Source: Bacillus sp. (in: firmicutes)
GTDB taxonomy: Bacteria > Bacillota > Bacilli > Bacillales > Salisediminibacteriaceae
Length of the DNA stretch: 64,000 nucleotides
Assembly (NCBI GenBank): GCA_003560495.1
Contig: PWLM01000052.1
Coordinates: 1-64,000, forward strand
Direction: 5' to 3'
Positions 40,101-50,242 of the stretch are shown here, one piece after another; position 1 is the stretch's first letter, and each line of letters starts with the position of its first letter. Position numbers and translations under genes: made by a program. Under the pieces are notes generated by a model. It had not been told where the DNA came from and made no database searches. It saw nothing but the letters and a program-made list of their open reading frames with translations.

Positions 40101-40757
40101 CTGAAAATGGGACTCAGTGAGCTTGGCGAAGTAAATATTGGAGCAATTGATGACTTTGAAAGGGTAAAAGAAAGATTCGATTTTCTGAACGGTCAAAAAG
40201 AAGATCTTGAAGAAGCGAAAGCTACCTTGACCGATATCATTCGTGAGATGGACAATGAAATGGTCAGCCGCTTTGAATATACGTTCAACAGTATACAACA
40301 GCATTTCCAATCAGTGTTTAGAGATCTTTTCGGGGGTGGGAACGCTGCTCTTGAACTGACGAATTCGCAGGACCTGCTTCATACAGGAGTGGAAATTTCG
40401 GCGCAGCCCCCCGGAAAGAAACTGCAGAACCTGGCTCTCCTCTCGGGCGGGGAACGTGCGCTGACGGCCATAGCACTTCTGTTTTCCATATTAAAAGCAC
40501 GGCCGGTTCCTTTCTGCGTGCTGGATGAAGTAGAGGCAGCCCTTGATGAAGCAAATGTGAGCCGATTTGCCGAGTTTTTAAAAGATTTCAGCTGTGATAC
40601 CCAGTTTGTTGTTGTCACCCACCGCAAAGGCACTATGGAAAAAGCTGATGCCCTGTATGGGGTGACGATGCAGGAGTCCGGTATTTCCAACCTCGTATCT
40701 GTAAAGCTGGAAGAATCAAAAGAACTGGTAGGGACCGGTTCTTCTAAGGAGGAATAG
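37173..40757 (+). CDS. smc: Chromosome segregation protein SMC
   Basis: [39 protein letters not shown], coiled coils, hinge [36 protein letters not shown]. Confidence 0.98.
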   Translation: [1194 protein letters not shown]

Positions 40758-40759
40758 AA

Positions 40760-41761
40760 ATGAGCTTTTTTAAAAATATTAAAGATAAACTGTCTACACA
40801 GACAGATTCGGTAACAGAAAAATTTAAAGATGGACTGTCAAAAACAAGGGACTCCTTTGTAGGGGCTATGAATGAACTGATGATGGATTACAGGACAGTG
40901 GATGAAGAATTTTTCGAAGAGCTGGAAGAAGTTTTAATTACAGCCGACGTAGGTGTCAGTACGGCCATGGAACTCGTGGATGAGCTGAGAGACGAAGCTC
41001 TGCGTAGAAACATCAAAAATACACAGGATCTGCAGCCTCTTATAACTGAAAAGCTTTCAGCACTGCTTGTTAAATCCGAAGAGGAAACGGAATTGAACAT
41101 ACAGACGGATACTCTCACGGTAATTCTTGTCGTCGGGGTTAACGGGGTTGGAAAAACAACAACTATCGGCAAACTTGCCCATAAATTTAAGCAGGAAGAT
41201 AAAAAAGTGGTTCTGGCCGCCGGGGATACTTTCCGGGCCGGTGCGATTGAACAGCTGGAAGTATGGGGCAGCAGGGCCGGAGTGGAAGTGGTTAAACAGC
41301 AGGCCGGGTCCGACCCTGCAGCAGTAATGTACGATGCTGTCCGTTCCGCCAAATCCCGCGGCGCAGATGTCCTAATCTGCGATACAGCAGGCCGGCTCCA
41401 AAATAAAGTTAATTTGATGAAAGAACTTGAAAAAGTAAAAAGGGTACTTACAAGGGAGATACCGGAAGCTCCCCATGAAGTGCTTTTAGTACTGGATGCT
41501 ACTACCGGTCAAAATGCAATGACGCAGGCTAAAATTTTCGGAGAAGCTACAGACGTAAGCGGTATTGTACTGACGAAGCTTGATGGTACAGCTAAAGGGG
41601 GCATCGTCATGGCTATTAGAAATGAACTGAATATACCTGTGAAGTTTGTCGGTCTTGGAGAAGGTTTGGATGATCTGCAGAAATTTGTACCGGAACAGTA
41701 CGTGAACGGGCTTTTTTCTGAGTTAATCGAAGAAAGAAAAGATGAGGAAGAAACCTCGTAG
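40760..41761 (+). CDS. ftsY: Signal recognition particle receptor FtsY
   Basis: VVGVNGVGKTTTIGKLA, AAGDTFRAGA, DTAGRLQNK, LTKLDGTAKGG. Confidence 0.97.
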   Translation: MSFFKNIKDKLSTQTDSVTEKFKDGLSKTRDSFVGAMNELMMDYRTVDEEFFEELEEVLITADVGVSTAMELVDELRDEALRRNIKNTQDLQPLITEKLSALLVKSEEETELNIQTDTLTVILVVGVNGVGKTTTIGKLAHKFKQEDKKVVLAAGDTFRAGAIEQLEVWGSRAGVEVVKQQAGSDPAAVMYDAVRSAKSRGADVLICDTAGRLQNKVNLMKELEKVKRVLTREIPEAPHEVLLVLDATTGQNAMTQAKIFGEATDVSGIVLTKLDGTAKGGIVMAIRNELNIPVKFVGLGEGLDDLQKFVPEQYVNGLFSELIEERKDEEETS

Positions 41762-41831
41762 TTGACAGAGATTCTCTGCATCCTGTAGCATTAATTTGTA
41801 AAGGAAAACACCTTAACAAGGCGGTGGCGCT

Positions 41832-42158
41832 TTGATCGATAAAACTATTCGTATGAACTATTTATATGATTTTTACTACGCATTACTGACAGAGAAGCAG
41901 AATCAGTACATGTCGATGTATTATCTTGATGACTGGTCGCTCGGCGAAATTGCCGAATATTTCCATATCAGCCGCCAGGCAGTATACGACAATATCCGGC
42001 GGACAGAAGTACTACTGGAAGAATACGAAGACAAACTGCAGCTTCTTAAAAAGTATGAAGGACGAAAAACAGAGATTGAAAAAATGAAAAAGCTGCTTCA
42101 GCAAGGAGAGCATCCGTTTTTGGACGAGGTTGTTCGCGCCTTGGAAAACTTAGAATAG
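41832..42158 (+). CDS. ylxM: YlxM family DNA-binding protein (sigma-70 region 4-like HTH)
   Basis: [52 protein letters not shown], preceding ffh. Confidence 0.94.
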   Translation: MIDKTIRMNYLYDFYYALLTEKQNQYMSMYYLDDWSLGEIAEYFHISRQAVYDNIRRTEVLLEEYEDKLQLLKKYEGRKTEIEKMKKLLQQGEHPFLDEVVRALENLE

Positions 42159-42169
42159 GAGGCGTATGC

Positions 42170-43513
42170 ATGGCATTTGAAGGATTAGCTGAACGTCTGC
42201 AGGGAACGATGAAAAAGATTAAGGGTAAGGGGAAAGTTTCCGAACAGGACGTCAAGGACATGATGCGCGAAGTACGTCTGGCCCTCCTGGAAGCCGACGT
42301 AAACTTCAAAGTAGTAAAACAATTCATAAAAGATGTAAAAGAACGGGCGGTCGGGCAGGAAGTGATGGAAAGTCTGACGCCGGGACAGCAGGTAGTTAAA
42401 GTAGTTAATGAAGAATTAACGCAGCTTATGGGCGGAGAACAGAGTAAAATAGCTGTGGCTCAAAAAGCACCTACTGTAGTTATGATGGTTGGACTCCAGG
42501 GGGCAGGAAAAACAACAACTACCGGCAAACTGGCCCTTCATCTACGCAAAAAGCACAACAGGAAGCCGCTTATGGCAGCGGCGGACGTTTACCGGCCGGC
42601 TGCAGTGCAGCAGCTTGAAACACTGGGTAAACAACTCGATATGCCGGTATTTTCCATGGGGGACAAGGTAAGTCCTGTGGAAATTGCAGAAAAAGCCGTA
42701 GAAAAGGCGAAAGAGGAGCATAATGACTACGTTCTGATTGATACAGCTGGGCGTCTGCATGTCGACGAAAATCTTATGGATGAACTGGAAAATATAAAAA
42801 CTGCAGTAAAGCCGGATGAAGTATTACTAGTCGTCGATGCTATGACCGGGCAGGATGCAGTGAATGTTGCAGAAAGCTTTCATGAGCGGCTTGGTATTAC
42901 CGGAGTCGTAATGACGAAGCTGGACGGCGATACACGCGGCGGTGCTGCAATTTCTGTTAAATCCGTAACGGGCCAGCCTATTAAATTTGCCGGGATGGGT
43001 GAAAAAACCGATGCTCTTGAACCTTTCCACCCTGAAAGGATGGCTTCACGGATTCTGGGGATGGGTGATGTCCTGAGTCTGATTGAAAAAGCGCAGACGA
43101 ATGTGGACGAAGACAAGGCTAAAGAGCTGGAGCGAAAAATGCGTTCGAACGATCTGACATTCGACGACTTTCTGGACCAGTTGTCCCAGGTAAAGAATAT
43201 GGGACCTATCGATGAACTTCTGCAGATGATGCCGGGAGCGAATAAAATGAAAGGCCTGAAGAATATGCAGGTCGATGATAAGCAGATCGCCCACATTGAA
43301 GCAATTGTCCGTTCAATGACAAAAGCAGAAAGGGATGACCCTTCCCTGTTAAATGCAAGCAGAAAAAGACGTATTGCAAAAGGCAGCGGAAGAAACATCC
43401 AGGAAGTAAATCGTCTGATCAAGCAGTTTGATGAAATGAAAAAAATGATGAAACAGATGGCGGGTATGCAGAAAGGAAAGAAAAAAGGCGGTTTCAAGAT
43501 GCCTTTCATGTAA
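42170..43513 (+). CDS. ffh: Signal recognition particle protein
   Basis: GLQGAGKTTTTGKLA, AAADVYRPAAVQQL, DTAGRLHVD, Met-rich C-terminus MKKMMKQMAGM. Confidence 0.98.
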   Translation: MAFEGLAERLQGTMKKIKGKGKVSEQDVKDMMREVRLALLEADVNFKVVKQFIKDVKERAVGQEVMESLTPGQQVVKVVNEELTQLMGGEQSKIAVAQKAPTVVMMVGLQGAGKTTTTGKLALHLRKKHNRKPLMAAADVYRPAAVQQLETLGKQLDMPVFSMGDKVSPVEIAEKAVEKAKEEHNDYVLIDTAGRLHVDENLMDELENIKTAVKPDEVLLVVDAMTGQDAVNVAESFHERLGITGVVMTKLDGDTRGGAAISVKSVTGQPIKFAGMGEKTDALEPFHPERMASRILGMGDVLSLIEKAQTNVDEDKAKELERKMRSNDLTFDDFLDQLSQVKNMGPIDELLQMMPGANKMKGLKNMQVDDKQIAHIEAIVRSMTKAERDDPSLLNASRKRRIAKGSGRNIQEVNRLIKQFDEMKKMMKQMAGMQKGKKKGGFKMPFM

Positions 43514-43571
43514 ATAAATACGTGCTGATTTAAAAAAATCAAGTGTGTAAAGATTTTTTCCTTTACTAGGG

Positions 43572-43600
43572 TTGTAGAATTCGTAGTGGTGTGCTAATAT
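43572..43600 (+). promoter_or_regulatory. Sigma-A type promoter for rpsP
   Basis: TTGTAG-N17-TAATAT. Confidence 0.5.
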
Positions 43601-43636
43601 AATTAATCGTGTGAGACAATTTTGGAGGTGAAACAC

Positions 43637-43909
43637 ATGGCAGTTAAAATTCGTCTAAAGCGAATGGGAGCAAAAAAATCTCCGTTCTACCGTGTGGTCG
43701 TAGCGGATTCCCGCGCGCCGCGTGATGGACGTTCTATTGAAGAACTAGGAACTTATAATCCACTTAAAGATCCGGTTGAATTCAATATCGATGAAGAGAA
43801 AGCTGTAAAGTGGATGCTGGATGGTGCAAAGCCGTCTGATACAGTTCGTAATCTTTTCTCCCGTAAAGGTCTTATGGAGCAGCTTCATAACGCCAAAAAC
43901 GGCAAGTAA
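43637..43909 (+). CDS. rpsP: 30S ribosomal protein S16
   Basis: [42 protein letters not shown]. Confidence 0.98.
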   Translation: MAVKIRLKRMGAKKSPFYRVVVADSRAPRDGRSIEELGTYNPLKDPVEFNIDEEKAVKWMLDGAKPSDTVRNLFSRKGLMEQLHNAKNGK

Positions 43910-43925
43910 TTAAAGCAGGAGGTGA

Positions 43926-44168
43926 ATGACTGTGAAAGAACTTGTGGAGTCTATAGCTAAAGCTCTTGTTGACTTTCCGGAAGAAGTTCATGTTACAGAA
44001 GAAGAAAATGGTCATTCGCTCCTCCTGCGTCTGGAAGTTCATCCGGACGATATGGGAAAAGTTATCGGGCGGAATGGAAAAATTGCCAAAGCAATGCGGT
44101 CGGTTGTCTACGCAGCCGGCACGAACCGCCAGAAAAGAGTTCAGCTTGATATAGGGAGACAACCATAA
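43926..44168 (+). CDS. khpA: KH domain RNA-binding protein KhpA (YlqC)
   Basis: VHPDDMGKVIGRNGKIAKAMRSVV; ATG 43926 or GTG 43932 start. Confidence 0.93.
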   Translation: MTVKELVESIAKALVDFPEEVHVTEEENGHSLLLRLEVHPDDMGKVIGRNGKIAKAMRSVVYAAGTNRQKRVQLDIGRQP

Positions 44169-44189
44169 TAAGCCTGAAAAAAATTTAGT

Positions 44190-44228
44190 CAGAAAGATCT
44201 GTCAGTACATTCTGGCAGATCTTTTATG
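44190..44228 (+). terminator. Terminator after khpA
   Basis: aaagatctgtcagtacattctggcagatcttttatg hairpin. Confidence 0.75.
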
Positions 44229-44400
44229 CTTTTTAAGGAAAACTTTCACTAAGTGTCACATTCGTCTGCATCCCAGGGTGAAGAAAGATGGACAATCTGT
44301 GGGGTCAAAGCTGGTTATTACAGCTGTAATTCCACCCTTTTTTTCCCTCTGTAAACAAGGTATACTGGGATAGCAACGTATAAATCAGGAGGTGCTCCCC

Positions 44401-44814
44401 ATGGAGATCATCAAAAAAGTCGTAGTAAAACAAATTTTAACCGAAGCCAGCAAAACTAAACTTCAGGAACAGTTTTTATCCCGGCAGTATAAATTAAATA
44501 ATGAACTAAAGCAGCTGGAGTTTGTGTTACATAAAAAACTTAAAGAAAATTCCGACCCTAACTACCAGAAGTCTTTGAAGGAAAGCTTTAACAAAGAAGT
44601 GGCAAAACGGAAAGAACGTCTTCGTCAGATCGAGCTGAAACAGGGGCAGCTGGAAGAGCTGGATTATGGAGCTGAGATTCGTGAAGGAACTATTCAAATG
44701 ATTGAGCAGGTTGAAGAAGGCGATAACTGGGATGAAGTAATGAAAGGAACGGAAATTGTTATTAAAGACGGAATTGTCCACGAACTCCGACACGGAGGAA
44801 TGGAAGATGAGTGA
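44401..44814 (+). CDS. ylqD: YlqD family protein
   Basis: [21 protein letters not shown]..., coiled coil; conserved position before rimM. Confidence 0.88.
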   Translation: MEIIKKVVVKQILTEASKTKLQEQFLSRQYKLNNELKQLEFVLHKKLKENSDPNYQKSLKESFNKEVAKRKERLRQIELKQGQLEELDYGAEIREGTIQMIEQVEEGDNWDEVMKGTEIVIKDGIVHELRHGGMEDE

Positions 44815-45334
44815 TTGGTTCAACGTCGGGGAAATCGTGAACACCCACGGAATACGCGGCGAAGTACGGGTTATTTCCCGTACGGACTTTCCGGAACGCC
44901 GCTATCGGAAAGGTATGGAGCTCACAGTATTTTCAGATGGACAGCCTCCGAAGCCGGTGACTGTCACCGGCTGGAGAAAACATAAACAATTTGATCTGCT
45001 GACTTTCGAAGGGTTGAATAATGTAAATGACGCAGAACCGCTGAAAGGCGGGATGCTGAAGGTTCACTCCTCGAAGCTGGAAGAGGATGAACTTTCGGAA
45101 GGTGAGTTTTATTATCATGAAATTATCGGACTTGAAGTTTATACAGCAGACGAGCAGAAACTGGGGGCCGTCAAAGAAATTTTAACTCCCGGGGCAAATG
45201 ACGTATGGGTAGTTAAGCCGGACGCAGGGGGAAAAGACATATTAATTCCTTATATTGATGAAGTAGTAAAATCAATAGATATAGAGCAGGGGCGGATTGT
45301 AATCACACCGATGGAAGGTCTGCTCGATTTATGA
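44807..45334 (+). CDS. rimM: Ribosome maturation factor RimM
   Basis: [62 protein letters not shown] 44807 overlaps ylqD stop. Confidence 0.96.
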   Translation: MSDWFNVGEIVNTHGIRGEVRVISRTDFPERRYRKGMELTVFSDGQPPKPVTVTGWRKHKQFDLLTFEGLNNVNDAEPLKGGMLKVHSSKLEEDELSEGEFYYHEIIGLEVYTADEQKLGAVKEILTPGANDVWVVKPDAGGKDILIPYIDEVVKSIDIEQGRIVITPMEGLLDL

Positions 45335-46062
45335 GAATATCAATTCTGACTTTGTTTCCGCAGATGTTTGAAGGGCTGTTTTCCCATTCCATCCTTTATC
45401 AGGCTCAAAAGAAAGGGATTGTGGAATATAACGTTTTGGATTTCAGGAATTACAGTACCGATAAACACGGAAGGGTGGATGATTACCCATATGGAGGCGG
45501 CGGAGGCATGGTTCTTACGCCGCAGCCCCTGTTCGATGCAGTCGAGCATGCGAAAAGTGAAAGTAAATCTGATCCGAGAGTTATTCTACTCTGCCCGCAA
45601 GGCGAACGGTATACCCAAAAGAAAGCAGAAGAACTTGCCAGGGAGGATAATTTAATTCTTTTATGCGGTCATTATGAAGGGTACGACGAACGTATTAGAG
45701 AGCATCTTGTTACAGATGAAATTTCTATTGGAGATTACGTGTTAACAGGTGGAGAAATAGGTGCCATGGTAATCACAGACAGTGTAACGAGGCTTCTGCC
45801 GGGGGCATTGGGCAACGAAAGCTCTGCCGTTACAGATTCATTCAGCACGGGTCTCCTTGAATATCCCCACTATACAAGGCCTGCGGACTTCCGGGGATAC
45901 AAAGTACCTGAAATTCTTTTGTCTGGACATCATGCCAACATAGAGGCATGGAGAAGAGAGCAGGCGATCCGGCGTACGTGGGAAAGAAGACCGGACCTGC
46001 TGGCATATGTTCCGTTATCCGATAAAGAAAAAAAGATGATAGAAAAATGGGATGAGGAATAA
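45331..46062 (+). CDS. trmD: tRNA (guanine37-N1)-methyltransferase TrmD
   Basis: [50 protein letters not shown]. Confidence 0.98.
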   Translation: MRISILTLFPQMFEGLFSHSILYQAQKKGIVEYNVLDFRNYSTDKHGRVDDYPYGGGGGMVLTPQPLFDAVEHAKSESKSDPRVILLCPQGERYTQKKAEELAREDNLILLCGHYEGYDERIREHLVTDEISIGDYVLTGGEIGAMVITDSVTRLLPGALGNESSAVTDSFSTGLLEYPHYTRPADFRGYKVPEILLSGHHANIEAWRREQAIRRTWERRPDLLAYVPLSDKEKKMIEKWDEE

Positions 46063-46069
46063 TTTTTTA

Positions 46070-46098
46070 TTGCTGAAGCCGGTTTGTTGTGTTATTAT
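46070..46098 (+). promoter_or_regulatory. Sigma-A type promoter for rplS
   Basis: TTGCTG-N17-TATTAT; followed by a ~75-nt leader (possible L19 leader, not proven). Confidence 0.5.
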
Positions 46099-46178
46099 TT
46101 CATTTGTGGCTTTGGCCAGATCAAGATGTTCCGCTGATGAAACTGTTATGAACGTCTGTAGGGAAGGAGGCGAACAAA

Positions 46179-46520
46179 ATGGAACAACTTATTCGTGATA
46201 TTACTAAAGAGCAACTGAAGTCTGACATTCCTGAGTTCCGTGCAGGTGATACTGTACGTGTCCATGCAAAGGTTGTCGAGGGTTCACGTGAGCGTATCCA
46301 GGTTTTCGAAGGTGTCGTAATCAAGCGCCGCGGAACTGGTATCAGCTCTACATTTACTGTTCGTAAAGTATCTTACAACGTTGGCGTTGAGCGTACATTC
46401 CCAGTACACTCACCTCGTATCGATAAGATTGAGGTTAAGCGTCGCGGTAAGGTTCGTCAGGCGAAGCTTTACTATCTGCGTTCTCTACGCGGAAAAGCTG
46501 CGCGAATTAAAGAGCGATAG
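46179..46520 (+). CDS. rplS: 50S ribosomal protein L19
   Basis: [61 protein letters not shown]. Confidence 0.98.
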   Translation: MEQLIRDITKEQLKSDIPEFRAGDTVRVHAKVVEGSRERIQVFEGVVIKRRGTGISSTFTVRKVSYNVGVERTFPVHSPRIDKIEVKRRGKVRQAKLYYLRSLRGKAARIKER

Positions 46521-46526
46521 TAAGAA

Positions 46527-46562
46527 AAAGAGACTGTCCTTTACCGGACAGTCTCTTTTTTT
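46527..46562 (+). terminator. rplS terminator
   Basis: gagactgtcc-tttacc-ggacagtctc followed by ttttttt. Confidence 0.9.
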
Positions 46563-46565
46563 ATG

Positions 46566-47248
46566 AAGGCTTTGTTAATGTTCGTGGTTCTTACGCAAGT
46601 AAAGGGAAGACGCTTTTCTTGGGCTTCGTTTTATCAAGTATACGTGTTGAAAATACCAGTAGAACGGGTTGTAATTAGATGGAATTCATTTGATCAGTTT
46701 GGTTTTAATGGAAAAAGCAGTTTGATTTCCCCATGATTGCGTAAAAGCCATGTTCGTTGTTGATGACTACAGGAAAAACTTCGCTCGAGCCCTCCCTTGG
46801 AGGAGATCTGCGGGTGGCACTCGGTCGTATCTTCCGACCTCCTTATTCCACTGGCGTCCGCTGGTTTCCGCTTCGTTTTTCTATCCCGCTGCAGTGAACA
46901 AACGTCTGTATCCAAGAAAGAAATTTTCTTTGAAAAACCAATTGCCAAGGCGATTTTTAGAGGTGTCTTTGGAAGGCGCGCAGATCCTGACGGACGAAAG
47001 GGAAGCCGCATGCTTTTTCTGCAGCAGGTGAAAAGAGCCGCAGGCATCCTTATATCAACATGGAGCTTGGTTCTTGCATAAAGAAAGGGGACTGGGTTTT
47101 CCAGCTTATGATTACGGAAAGTAACTCTATTTAAAAAGCTGGTGGGGCGGGCTCAAACGATAGTGTTTTTTGGAGAAGCAGCTTTTTTGTAAGGTGTAAC
47201 TTGTTTTCACCCAACGTGCGTGAGAACCTGGAGCTTTAACAGAGCCTT
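46566..47248. mobile_element. ~683-bp non-coding element with 32-bp imperfect terminal inverted repeats (copy B)
   Basis: Left aaggctttgttaatgttcgtggttcttacgca; reverse complement of right aaggctctgttaaagctccaggttctcacgca (26/32 identical); TATG immediately outside both ends. Confidence 0.55.
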
Positions 47249-47479
47249 TATGAAAGACTGTGCTTGAATAAGAATGTCTGCGAGTCATTTTAAACGTCAT
47301 CGTGCAGCTGTTATGCATATATGATTCTGCTTATGTCCTTCGCATCAAATCGGTTGGAGAACCGTTTTTTTAAGCTGTGTCCATAGTTATAGTAGAGCTG
47401 ATTTTATTACCTCATTCGATTAAATCTCGCCCGGTTGAAGACCTTATGATAAAATGTTAAAAAGTGCGGGGGTGAAAAG

Positions 47480-48025
47480 ATGGTCGAATCAGGTATCGGG
47501 GAATGGATAAAAACAGTAATGCTGGCAGTAATTATTGCGCTGGCAGCTCGATATTTTCTTTTTGCGCCGATACTTGTGGACGGTCAGTCGATGCTCCCTG
47601 CTCTCGATAATGAGGATCGGATGCTCGTAAATAAAATAGGGTATGTTATCTCAGAACCGGAACGCTTTGATATTATTGTTTTTGAGGCAGCGGAAAATAT
47701 TAATTATATTAAGCGGGTAATTGGACTGCCTGGTGATGAGATATCATACAGAAATAATGTGCTATATATTAATAATGAAGCTGTCGAGGAAAAATTTTTA
47801 ACAGAATACGAAGCGAATCTCTCTATCATGCCATTTACTGCAGATTTTGAAATGGAGGAGCTTACCTCTTATAAAAAAGTGCCTGAAGAACATCTCTTTG
47901 TTCTCGGTGACAATCGGCAGTTCAGCAGAGACAGCCGGCATATAGGAGTAATCCCATATGACAAAGTTCTCGGTGAAGCAGAAGTTATCATATGGCCGAT
48001 AAATAACGTAAAGATTGTAGATTAA
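47480..48025 (+). CDS. lepB: Type I signal peptidase
   Basis: N-terminal [41 protein letters not shown]. Confidence 0.95.
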   Translation: MVESGIGEWIKTVMLAVIIALAARYFLFAPILVDGQSMLPALDNEDRMLVNKIGYVISEPERFDIIVFEAAENINYIKRVIGLPGDEISYRNNVLYINNEAVEEKFLTEYEANLSIMPFTADFEMEELTSYKKVPEEHLFVLGDNRQFSRDSRHIGVIPYDKVLGEAEVIIWPINNVKIVD

Positions 48026-48038
48026 GGTGGTGCAGACT

Positions 48039-48881
48039 TTGGCAATTCAATGGTATCCCGGGCATATGGCGAAAGCCAGAAGACAGGTGCAGGAAAAACT
48101 CAGCCAGATAGATGTTGTAATAGAAATTGTGGACGCAAGAACCCCGCTGTCTTCTCGTAATCCTATGATTGAGGAACTTGTAGAGCAGAAGCCGAGACTT
48201 GTTCTTTTAAATAAAGCTGACCTGGCCGATCCGGAAATGACTAAACGCTGGCTCGAATACTTTGAAACGGAATTTTCGAAGAGTCTTGTAATCGATGCAC
48301 AAAGAGGAAAAGGAATGAATAAAATTCCGGAGGCGGTAAGGAGTCTTGCTGCGCCGCTGCTCGAAAAGTGGAAGCGTAAAGGCATTAACCCGCGGGCGCT
48401 CCGGACGTTGATACTTGGAATCCCAAATGTAGGGAAATCCACCGTCATAAACAAGCTCGCGGGAAAAAAGATAGCCAACATTGGTGACAAACCTGGAGTT
48501 ACGAAAAAGCAGCAATGGATAAAAGTTGGCGGAGAGATGGAGCTGTTGGATACACCTGGAATACTATGGCCGAAATTTGAAGACGAGGAAGTAGGCTATC
48601 GACTGGCTTTAACCGGAGCTATAAAAGAAGAGATATTTGATTTTCAGGATACAGTTGTATTCTTTTTGAAATTTATGAAAGAGTATTATCCACACCTGCT
48701 GCAGCAAAGATATGATCTGGAGGAGCTGCCGGAAGATGTAGTGGAGCTTTTTGATGCCGTAGGCAAACGGCGGGGGTGTCTCGTAGCCGGTGGTCTGATT
48801 GATTACGACCGGGTCGCAGAGATTATTTTCCGGGATTTCAGGCATGGCAAGTTTGGCCCTGTGACTCTGGAAGCCCCATAA
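48039..48881 (+). CDS. rbgA: Ribosome biogenesis GTPase RbgA (YlqF)
   Basis: [48 protein letters not shown] start at 48039. Confidence 0.96.
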   Translation: MAIQWYPGHMAKARRQVQEKLSQIDVVIEIVDARTPLSSRNPMIEELVEQKPRLVLLNKADLADPEMTKRWLEYFETEFSKSLVIDAQRGKGMNKIPEAVRSLAAPLLEKWKRKGINPRALRTLILGIPNVGKSTVINKLAGKKIANIGDKPGVTKKQQWIKVGGEMELLDTPGILWPKFEDEEVGYRLALTGAIKEEIFDFQDTVVFFLKFMKEYYPHLLQQRYDLEELPEDVVELFDAVGKRRGCLVAGGLIDYDRVAEIIFRDFRHGKFGPVTLEAP

Positions 48882-49129
48882 ATAAAGCTGAGCAGCTTTC
48901 ATACTGCCTGTGAACTGAATCATTTTTTTACTGAATATGAGTTCCGGGCAGTTTTTTGACGATAAAATTAATTAGCAGGCTGATTTTATGAGCAGCAGAA
49001 CTTATATAAGTTTTAGTGGCTGCCGCATATTTATCTTCTTCGCTTTCAGAAAACTGTATTATTTTTAAACTTTTGGCTGCCTTGAAAATAGAACATTTAT
49101 TATACGGTGGATGGAACACTATTTTTAGT

Positions 49130-49375
49130 TTCCGCAAACAGCCGCTTTCGTTTCCATGGGGACACTTTCCGGACGGGCTGGAGTCGCTCCGAGGGCCCTG
49201 CAGCTTGCGGTAAAAAAATACAGAGCAGAATCTTCCTTCTAATCAATTGAGTGCCTGCGGCTTTCCTGACGTCCGGGAGGGTCGTTTTCTTTTTCCGGAG
49301 CCATCTTGAAAAATCATCTCCACGGCAGGCCGGGTGGAAGTGGAGTTTTTCCCCATAAATCAACAGCAACTTTTT
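49130..49375. repeat. Degenerate GC-rich dispersed intergenic repeat region
   Basis: cgctttcgtttccatggggacactttccggacgggctggagtcgctcc and gtgcctgcggctttcctgacgtccgggagg; ends in aaatcaacagcaactttttaat, resembling other intergenic element ends. Confidence 0.4.
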
Positions 49376-49468
49376 AATATTGCGAAAATTATTCATCAGC
49401 GGAACGTAATTTCAGTGCATCAAATCGCTTCTGAAACTATAAATAACCATTAGCCGGAGGGTTTTTCC

Positions 49469-50242
49469 ATGAAAGAAAGCATCAATCAAATAAAAAAAGA
49501 ACTCGAATCTATTTCAGCTGAGGACTGCCGTTTTCAGAAATGGCGTAAAGATGAAAGAAAAGGGGTCAGAGTTCTCCTGGATAAGTGGGAAAGAAAACAG
49601 GAAATGAATAAAAAACTTAAGAAAGAGCGCGAAGAGATGCTTTACTATGAAAAAAAAGAAAAGGACTTAGGCTATACCAGCACAGCTGGTATAGATGAAG
49701 TTGGCCGCGGACCGCTCGCAGGACCAGTTATCGCAGCAGCGGTTATTTTACATACATCGGAACCTCCGCTAGGTATGACTGATTCTAAAAAGCTGTCAGA
49801 AAAAAAGAGAATCGAATTCGATGAATGGATCTGCACAAACGCTTCAGTTGGCATCGGACGGGCAGAAGCGTGGGAAATCGATAAATACAATATTTATCAG
49901 GCTTCCAAAATGGCTATGAAACGGGCGGTTGCCGACCTGCCGCGGCTGCCGGATTCACTTCTTGTCGACGCTATGGAAATAGAAGCTGACGTGCGTCAGA
50001 CTTCGCTCATTAAAGGAGATGCACGCTCTGTTTCAATTGCTGCAGCTTCTATAGTTGCAAAAGTTAAGCGCGATGAATGGATGAAGCAGCTCGCAGAGAA
50101 GTACCCTGGCTACGGGTTTGAAAATCATTCCGGGTATGGGACGAAAGAACATCTTCAGGCAATCACCGGCCTGGGACTGATCGATGAGCACCGCAGAAGT
50201 TTTGCACCGGTTAAGGAGGCTGCAGGCAAAGCGCAAAACTGA
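49469..50242 (+). CDS. rnhB: Ribonuclease HII
   Basis: GIDEVGRGPLAGPVIAAAVIL, LLVDAM, KGDARSVSIAAASIVAKVKRD. Confidence 0.97.
   Translation: MKESINQIKKELESISAEDCRFQKWRKDERKGVRVLLDKWERKQEMNKKLKKEREEMLYYEKKEKDLGYTSTAGIDEVGRGPLAGPVIAAAVILHTSEPPLGMTDSKKLSEKKRIEFDEWICTNASVGIGRAEAWEIDKYNIYQASKMAMKRAVADLPRLPDSLLVDAMEIEADVRQTSLIKGDARSVSIAAASIVAKVKRDEWMKQLAEKYPGYGFENHSGYGTKEHLQAITGLGLIDEHRRSFAPVKEAAGKAQN

Noticed and set aside
46105-46170. L19 leader RNA upstream of rplS
   Set aside because: Position is right but I could not verify the conserved structure by eye; needs a covariance-model search.
46694-47081. ORFs 46694-47047(-), 46750-47031(+), 46797-47081(+) as possible transposase fragments in the TIR element
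   Set aside because: Translations show no DDE or HTH signature and overlap in several frames; better explained as non-coding repeat DNA.
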